Origin: Mesotaenium endlicherianum
Lineage: Eukaryota > Streptophyta > Zygnematophyceae > Zygnematales > Mesotaeniaceae
Reading direction: 5' to 3'
NCBI GenBank assembly: GCA_009602735.1
Contig: WELA01002449.1
Span: 186,686 to 211,579, forward strand
DNA: 24,894 nucleotides
Shown here: positions 18,657-24,894 of the stretch, piece after piece
Layout of the letters: the number at the start of each line of letters is the position of its first letter
Position numbering within the stretch: the stretch's first letter is position 1
The notes under the pieces: model-generated
The model's database searches: none
Seen by the model: the letters and a program-made list of their open reading frames with translations, nothing else
What the model was told of the DNA's origin: nothing
Made by a program: the position numbers and the translations under genes

Positions 18657-19530
18657 AATCTGCACTCATGCTAACAGCTGTACTCGTTGAGGAGGGAACC
18701 GATAATTATGAAGAGACCACTATACTATACACCCCAACAGCAATGGCTACAACAGTGAAACGAAGCAGCATCTTACAAATTTTGACTGAAGAAAAGTAAA
18801 TAATTTGTACTACTGTGCCCATGTATTTGAGCACTGGAGGATGTGCACGACCTGATTTGTGCATGTGATCTGCAAGATGTGTCATAACGTGAGGACGGTG
18901 AGAAATATAAGGGAAGACGCTGGGGGGGGGACAGGGTACCTCAACATGAACAACATGCCTACCTTCACTGAGGTTGTTCATAGAACACAAAATGTTTGAC
19001 CATAAATAAAAAAGAAGATACAAATAATGACGTACCTCCCAGCTTCGATCGTCAGCACGCTGTTGCTCTGTGCACTCCTTACGACTTGCGCCCTGTCAGC
19101 ATCAAGGTCTCTGTATGATGGTATGTCTGCACCGAAAGAGTTCAGAGCCATAAGACTGTGCCTCTTATCTTGCTCGTAACACGTACCTCTTGTTCCTCCA
19201 TTGTCCTTTCACTCCCTGGCGAGCATGTGCGTGCATCCTCGTCCTTGTTGAACCCCTCTCATGCTTGAAGTTCTTGCTGAACTGTCATCATTTTGTTCCG
19301 CTGTTACTCCGCGGAAGCTCTGCTGCTGTCCATCTCCTTCAGGCCGTCAGCCATCCCAGCCGATCTCGAAGCAAAGAGCCTCCTTAATGCATTTAGGGTC
19401 TAGGTTGTGTGACTTAGAGCCTCTCCAAAATTGTTCATGCCGGCCTGTCCTGGATCAAGCCAATCAAGCCCCTTGATCGATTTCGCTGCTTCTTAGAGAG
19501 AGAATAAAAGCAGGTGCAATTGCAGTCACA
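18657..19530. other. No gene recognised
   Basis: AT-rich to about 19030, then of mixed composition. It could contain 5' exons or the promoter of the J-domain gene, but no start or signal-peptide exon can be defended. Confidence 0.4.
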
Positions 19531-19700
19531 GTGCGAACACCCTGCAGGATCGGATCCTCTCGCCTGAAGCAAAAGAACTCCAAAACCCAAAGCGTGTAGT
19601 GTGAACACCCCCTGCAGGATCGAGTCCACCCACCTGAACGAAAAAGAAAACCCAAAAAGCCCTCATTGTAGTGTGAACACCCTGCAGAATCAAGAACCTC
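19531..19700. repeat. Minisatellite with 68-72 bp period, about 2.4 copies
   Basis: Copies begin at 19531 (GTGCGAACACCCTGCAGGAT), 19599 (GTGTGAACACCCCCTGCAGG) and 19671 (GTGTGAACACCCTGCAGAAT). Internal parts share CCTGAA, an AAAAGAA-like stretch and AACCCAAA. The third copy is partial. Confidence 0.88.
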
Positions 19701-19973
19701 CCTCCCACATCACAGCTTTGACATCAAGTAACGCTTGATGCAAGAATGTGATATACTTCAGGAGAGACTGGTCGTCTCCCTCCAGCCCTCTTGCGTGTTC
19801 AAGCTGCAGATAAGGGGCTGCCTGGCTGTGGGACCCTCCTTCCATCTCCACAACCTCCAACACCCGTACATCATGCCGGATAGCAACAACAAAGAGGTGA
19901 GAGTGTGTGGATTGTCCTCTCGGCCTAGAGTGACGCCCCCTCCCTCCCTCCCTCCCTCCCTCCCCGCATGCAG
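19701..19973 (+). other. Upstream flank or intron of the J-domain gene
   Basis: It contains an open stretch ending at a plausible donor (AAAGAG/GTGAGA, about 19896) and a TCCC polypyrimidine run at 19940-19965 before the acceptor GCATGCAG (19966-19973). The phase of that candidate exon does not match the J exon, so it is not included in the gene model. Confidence 0.4.
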
Positions 19974-22034
19974 TGCTGGAGGTGGAGGCCCATGCCTCTG
20001 AGGAGGACATTCGGAGGGCACACAAGCGCCTCGCTGTCAAGTGGTACGCCCAGCTCACTGCAGCGACGCCGCACCCCCTGTCATTCACCCCAGACCCTAA
20101 GTCAAACCCTAAAGCCAAACCCTAGAGCCAAACTCTACAGCCAAATCCTAAAGTCAAGCCCTACAGCCAGTACCCATTGCCCACTATTCTAAACCCTGGG
20201 GCGGCAGCTGAGGCTACGTTGCACCCCACTTGTTGAGCTGAATTTCCAAAACCTGAACTTTCAGCTCTTGATTGTAAGCCCTGAACCTGAAGCCCTCACG
20301 GGGCTCTCAAGCTCTACTGTGCGCTATGCACCAGATATGCCCTCATCGACATTCAGGCTGCCTGCATCTGGCGAAGCGGAGCAGCTCAGCTGCAGAGCAG
20401 GTCCTTACCGACGCAGGCCCCAGACTACATGCAGCCCAGGTTGTGCGGCACCCTCCGTTCGTCTCTAGAAAGAGTCAGAGCATTCGAAAAAGTGATACAT
20501 CATCTTCTAGTGAGCTGTCCTTGTCGCACTCGTTTCCCTCATGCCAGCTCCAATCAGCGGCCCACAATGGCGAGCCCACGGCACCCTCCCGAATGAGAGA
20601 GTGAGTGAGGGGGTCCCCAGAGTGAGTGCTCAGGCTTCTGGCATGCACGCGATTGTGGCGCCAGCTTGCATGCTTTCTGGCTTCACTTGATGTCTTGACG
20701 GGAGCGGTGCAAGTGAGCGTGTGGCTGCTCAGGCTTCTGGCATGTCCAGGCAACTCTGTTGTGCCAGCTGGCATGCATAATGTGCTTGTGAGAGGAGGGG
20801 CTTTTGGGACAGCACTCGTAAGGTTGGAGTGACACGAGACCTGCCCAGGAACTGCCCCGTTTCCTCGGTCAGTTCAGGCGGGCATCCAGAAGCTTCTGAA
20901 TACCTGTGCCTCCCGAAACTCAGAACCTGGAGGGGAGAGCTTCACAGGCTGCCAAGTGTCCTTTCAAAGCCTGGTAGGGTTCAGATTGAAGGGCTAGCAT
21001 CTAGCGTTTAAGGTTTTAACAGCTCTCTATTGCTGGTTCACCTGGGAGACCTTGGGCTGGACAGGCACCCAGATAAGAACGCGGCCCCAGAGGCTGAGGA
21101 GACCTTCATTCAGGTGTGCTCCCCCCGCCCGCCAGAAGTCCGCCCTAAACCCTGACCCTAGACCGTGCCCTCTCACCGCGGCTGCCGCTCCTGGCCAGCG
21201 CACAGTTCCTTTGAAACCTCCTCCCATGCATTGCACCTGGACGTGACCCACACGGTGCATGCACCGCCACTGTCGTCCGCTCGACGTGCCTGACAGCGAG
21301 CGCAAGGCCCCCCGCTTCCCCCCTTGCATGCACGCCACCTGGCGAGGCGCTGCTTTGCTCGGAAGCAGGCCGTGGCTTATACTATCTATCGAACACAAGG
21401 TGGAGCCTGAGCCTGAGCCTGCGCCTGAGCCTGAACCTTAGCAAACCTGAGCGCCCGCTTGCCTCTTGCGCGCCGGCGATGAGAGCCCGCTTCCTAAAAC
21501 CCAAGCCCTAAACCTTGGTGCAGAGAGACTTCCATACAGAGCAACGAGAGGGCCTTGCTCTAGACTCTTTTCAGGGTTCAGCGGAACCTTCAGACCCCGC
21601 AGGCTAGTGTGCAGACCGAGACCAAGACTGAGACTGAGACAGAGACAGAGACTGAGCCACACTGAGATTGACACTGAGACTGACACAAGGACTGAGGCAG
21701 AGACTGAGATGAGGGACTTCAACACTGAGACTGAGACTGAGACTGAGACTGACGCTGAGAAAGAGACTGAGATGAGGGACGAATTCGAGAGGGGGCCCGA
21801 CTACCATCGGCATCCCTCCCGTGCGCGCGCTCGCCGGCGCTTAAGATTTAGGGCATGCATCAGTCCACTAAAAACAGGGTGACGAGACACACTGTCCCGA
21901 CGCGGGTGAGTCGCGCCCGTGCGGCGTCGGCAGGTGCAACATGCGTACGACATTCTGGGCGATGCGAAGCAGCGGCGCCGCTACGACCTCTTCGGCGCGG
22001 ACGGCATGGACGGCCCGGAGGTGCACCCACACGT

Positions 22035-22128
<94 letters not shown>

Positions 22129-22985
22129 NCCTGCCACTGCTGTTGGTCCCGCGTGATGCAGACACCTGGCGCATCCGGCGCCCACCTGTCTTGCAGCATC
22201 ATCCGCAATCGGGGTCAGAGTCACTCACTCTCCGTAGCGCGCGTTGCATGAAGTCCGACAGCCTGCAGCGGCCGCGGCGGCGCTTGGAGAAGCCTGGATT
22301 GTGGGGAGCCGGCCGTGTGCGTGGGGGCCCCCACCCCAGAGACCCCAAATTTGGCCCCAGAGCCGAAAGTTCCTGCTGCTCCTGCTGGCTGGGATGTGAA
22401 AAGTTTAGAGGTAAGGGTCAGCGTTTTAGAGTTATGGCGTCAAGGGCGGAGAGTCTGGCTCTCCTGTTGCGAGCTGGGGACCGTTCGTGCGCGGGGTAGG
22501 GTGCGCCACGGCGTGCGGATGGGCCAGGGCGCGACGTGTGCAGCGGCCAGTGATTGCGTGACAGGTGTCGTCACCTCAGAAACGCCTCCGGCCGGCATCC
22601 GGGCCGGGCGCCATCATGCCGCCACGTGGGGAAACCACACGTGTGGCAGCGTGGCGCCTGCCAGCGTTTTGCCAGCCTGGCACCCAGCCTGGCAGCGCCA
22701 GCCTGCCAGCTGCACAGGGTGCCTGGCATGAAGCCCGCACAATAACGCTGTCCTCATTATTATGACAAAACCGTGTGCATTTTATCGAAAGTCGCTATAG
22801 AGAAGCCTTTTTGGGGGGGGGAGGGGGCGGGGGTTGGACGGTCACTGCAGGACTCCTTCAACGACGAGGAAGGGGGGGGTATCTCCCGAAAGGACACCTG
22901 GCAAAGAGGCGCTGCGAGCGTCTACAGGCCGCCTGAGGAAGGTGAGCGAAGCTGAACGCTGATCCATTTTTGCGTGCTCTCTCTC

Positions 22986-23036
<51 letters not shown>

Positions 23037-24874
23037 CAGGGGCACAAGCCCTCGTACGACTTCTTCCTACTCTTGGGACGTGCCTTCAAGCTCTCCCAGA
23101 GGCGCACAGGGGATCCAGCCCTCCCCTCCGACTGCCGCGGCGCTAAGCCCATGGCGTTGAAGATCTACTCCTAGATATATCACAGGTTTGTGGCTTATCT
23201 TTTAGCACCCCTGAAGCGGAAGCCTCTGAGCCCCAGGCCTGACCAGAACCAACTCGAGGTTAGCGTTCACACTTACACTCGAGAGAGCCTTGGATCAGAG
23301 AACCTTCCCAGGGGTACTCTAAGTGAAGCGCACACACTTCAGGGGCCCCGTTCTGACGCAGGCCGGTGGAGGACCGTTCCGCCACCAGGTGGCACTCGCA
23401 ACCGTGGGGGCTTTACTGGAGGTGCCCCCACAGCGTACGTGTATCCGACTCGTGGCGGTCCTCCCTGACCTGCACAGGAACTTGCGGACAGGCAGGCAGC
23501 AAGGAAACAGCGAGGGGGCGGGACGTGACGAAGACGACGATGAGTTGGCACTCTTCAATAAGGCTGCAAAAACTCGGCTCTTCAGCGCGCACGCGCTGCT
23601 CTCTGCGTGCAGTGGGCCCACAGCCGCGCCGTTGTGGGGGGGCAGTGGTGGCGAGAGAGAAGGGCCTAGCCCCTGCGTTTCACCTGAGAGAGCGTGTTGC
23701 GCTCACGCTTGCTGCCGTGTGCCTCTCCTGTTGCTCTCTCTTCTTCTTTTTTGTGGGGGAGCAGAGGAGCCGATCCCGTCCAACACAACGACGCTGACGC
23801 ACGCCAACTTCTTTGACCAGGTGTTCATGAGCAAGCACGCGTGGCTCATCCAGGTGCGTGTGTGTGCACGCGTGCGTGTGTGTGTGTGTGTGTGTGCATG
23901 CACGTGGCACAGTCGGTCGCGCTGTGCCTGCGCTCTCACGCGCGGCTGGCCTTGCTCCGTTTTCTTGGTTGTGTGCGCCTGCTCTTCTTGCTGCTGCTCC
24001 AGCTGCTCTTGCTGCTGTTACTGCTCCTGCTGCTCCTGCTGCTGACCCTGCTGTTCCAACTGCTGCTGTGGCTGCTGGTGGTGCTGCTGCTGCCAATGCT
24101 GCTGCTGCCAGCTGCAGCCAAGGAGAGCCTGTGCTGGCAAGGGGGGAGATTCAGCCTGTGGAAGGGGCACGAAGCAGGGCTGCTTCTTCATTCCTCACGC
24201 CCTCTGCCGCCGGACTGACACTCTGGCTGGGTGGCCTGGGGCGTGCATTGTGTTGGGACATGCGTGCGTGCGGGCGGGCGGGCGGGCGGGCTGGTGGTAC
24301 GGGGGTGACAGGTGTATTCGCTTCGTGACCCCGCGTCGCGGTCCTTTGCTCCCGTCTGGGAGAGCCTGGGTACGACCACACAACGCGCGCGCGCACTCTC
24401 TTGCCTCTCCCGCGTGGCTTTGTCCTTCCTCCTCATGCTGCTGCTCCTCCTCCTCCTCCTTGTTCTCTCACTAGTGGTCATTACCCTTTCTCCTGTGTGT
24501 GTGTGTGTGTGTGCGCGTGTGTGCGCGCGGCGTGCGTGCGTGTGGTTTTGTTTGCACGCGTGCACTGCGCTTACGTGTGCGTGTGCTCCCTCTCCAGCAA
24601 CACCTTGTCAGGAAGTCACGCCCAAGCGCGACACAGGAGTAGCATGCCAGAGAACGTGCGTCCACGCCTGTCTGGTGCTGCTCTGTTTGGCAGGGCAGCT
24701 TGACAACTGCCTGCAGCTTGATGGGGTGTGGGGGGGATGGATGGCTGGGGATTGCAGCTGAGAGCCTGGAGGGCGTATTCAGACTGGGCCGCGTCGAGTT
24801 TCTGGAGCAGATCGACGTGGCCTCCTGGCTGGCTGCCGTGAATTGGGCCACCGGCAAGGCCTACTTTCCCGGGG
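19974..24874 (+). CDS. J-domain (HSP40) protein with a redox-inactive thioredoxin-like domain, incomplete at both ends
   Basis: J-proteins stimulate the ATPase of HSP70. Exon 19974-20043 encodes LEVEAHASEEDIRRAHKRLA followed by VKW, exon 21065-21113 HPDKNAAPEAEETFIQ, and exon 21934-22020 VQHAYDILGDAKQRRRYDLF to MDGPE. Junctions are GT-AG, with Trp split as TG/G, and the catalytic HPD motif is intact. Later exons 23765-23853 (TTTLTHANFFDQVF, HAWLIQ), 24312-24369 (VYSLRDPASRSFAPVWESL) and 24758-24874 (ESLEGVFRLGRVEFLEQI) join in phase to a thioredoxin-like fold where the usual WCGHC position reads RDPAS. The combination resembles DNAJC16-like proteins, usually membrane or secretory-pathway. The link between the J part and the thioredoxin part is inferred from order, strand and spacing. 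The exons between 22021 and 23764 are uncertain. The first codon of the J exon is split, so an upstream exon is required. ATG at 19874 is out of phase. The gene continues past the right edge. Confidence 0.8.
20095..20170 (+). repeat. 13-bp repeat containing the plant-type telomere word CCCTAAA
   Basis: About six units of the form CCCTAAAGCCAAA with variants CCCTAGAGCCAAA, CTCTACAGCCAAA and TCCTAAAGTCAAG lie in the first intron of the J-domain gene. CCCTAAA is the complement of the TTTAGGG telomere repeat, but here it is embedded in a longer degenerate unit. Confidence 0.85.
21402..21439 (+). repeat. GAGCCT hexamer array
   Basis: Six near-perfect units of GAGCCT lie in the intron between the second and third J-domain exons. 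Confidence 0.85.
21617..21779 (+). repeat. GAGACT hexamer array with internal higher-order copy
   Basis: GAGACT/GAGACA units dominate. The word GAGACTGAGATGAGGGAC occurs twice (about 21702-21719 and 21762-21779), so a larger unit of about 60 bp was duplicated. It is intronic. The TETETE-like ORF is a translation of the repeat. Confidence 0.85.
22038..22128 (+). repeat. 91-base C homopolymer followed by an undetermined base
   Basis: Uninterrupted C from 22038 to 22128, N at 22129, then CC. It starts 17 bases after the donor at 22021. The Pro-rich and Gly-rich ORFs over it are artefacts. Length and content are doubtful because of the N. Confidence 0.9.
22851..22941 (+). other. Possible exon of the J-domain gene
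   Basis: It is bounded by CTGCAG (22845-22850) and GTGAGC (22942). It reads DSFNDEEGGGISRKDTW in phase 0, which fits the phase-0 end of the exon at 22020. The residues do not match a known block, so this is a weak call. Confidence 0.35.
22977..23034 (+). repeat. (CT)n tract
   Basis: Fifty-eight bases of CT with one CCC interruption, directly before a possible acceptor ACCAG at 23035-23039. It could be the polypyrimidine tract of an exon starting at 23040 (GHKPSYDFF in phase 0), which I cannot confirm because the phase of the preceding candidate exon differs. Confidence 0.9.
23854..24311 (+). repeat. Intron of the thioredoxin part: (GT)n, CTG-rich and GGGC arrays
   Basis: GT-rich sequence at about 23858-23900 directly follows the donor. 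TGCTGC/CTCCTG sequence fills about 23986-24112. A GGGC/GTGC run lies at about 24260-24293, close to the acceptor GTGACAG (ends 24311). Confidence 0.85.
24370..24757 (+). repeat. Intron of the thioredoxin part: CA/CG-rich start, CTC triplets, (GT)n, G-runs
   Basis: CCACACAACGCGCGCGCGCAC near the donor (about 24376-24396) is largely complementary to the GT/GC-rich tract at about 24496-24548. CTC triplets occupy about 24445-24462. G-runs at about 24725-24750 precede the acceptor ATTGCAG. Confidence 0.85.
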
Positions 24875-24894
24875 GTGCGCGCACGCCCCCCCCC

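Noticed and set aside
19874..19896. ATG at 19874 as start codon of the J-domain gene
   Set aside because: Splicing from the donor at about 19897 would put the J exon out of frame.
20095..20170. True telomere
   Set aside because: The units are 13 bp and degenerate, lie within an intron, and are followed by further exons of the same gene.
21855..22499. Proline-rich or glycine-rich proteins over the C homopolymer
   Set aside because: Any frame over poly-C gives Pro or Gly. The sequence contains an N and lies in an intron.

Overview
The window looks like nuclear DNA of a eukaryote, most likely a green alga. GC-rich multi-exon genes have short exons, GT-AG introns and introns full of simple repeats. 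Between them lies an AT-rich transposon island holding a PAT/Ngaro-type (DIRS order) tyrosine-recombinase retrotransposon, a kind known from volvocine algae. The lineage call is an inference from architecture, not from a database match.

Region 1 (1-5851, + strand): the 3' half of the DIS3/RRP44 exosome ribonuclease gene. Seven exons join in phase and encode the distal RNB domain and the C-terminal S1 region, ending at a TAG at 5849-5851. Upstream exons lie outside the window. The introns are mostly low-complexity sequence.

Region 2 (5852-18660): an AT-rich island. A degenerate 24-bp minisatellite (core CACGCAAAATGCT) is present at about 8432-8970 and again, on the same strand, at 18262-18656. 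Between the two halves sits one retroelement (about 8971-18249) with the split direct repeats typical of PAT/Ngaro elements: A1 (8998-9200), B1 (17591-17674), A2 (17701-17885), B2 (18167-18249). Inside it are decayed gag (zinc knuckle), reverse transcriptase/RNase H and tyrosine recombinase. The coding region is broken by frameshifts, stops and loss of catalytic residues. A segment of about 2 kb (about 13310-15440) separates two parts of the RNase H region. It carries a minus-strand ORF of 348 codons of unknown function, whose N-terminal extension would be a zinc ribbon cut by a single TAG.

Region 3 (18660-24894, + strand): a minisatellite of 68-72 bp, then a gene for a J-domain protein. Its J domain is split over three exons (19974-20043, 21065-21113, 21934-22020) with the HPD motif intact. 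Further exons (23765-23853, 24312-24369, 24758-24874) encode a thioredoxin-like fold in which the CxxC site is replaced by DPAS. The start of the gene is unresolved and it runs off the right edge. The two host genes have no evident functional link: one acts in nuclear/cytoplasmic RNA decay, the other is probably a membrane or secretory-pathway cochaperone.

Most notable: the PAT element inserted within a 24-bp array, the unknown nested minus-strand ORF, and intron ends that carry complementary low-complexity tracts (C/CT/CA-rich near donors, G/GA/GT-rich near acceptors).
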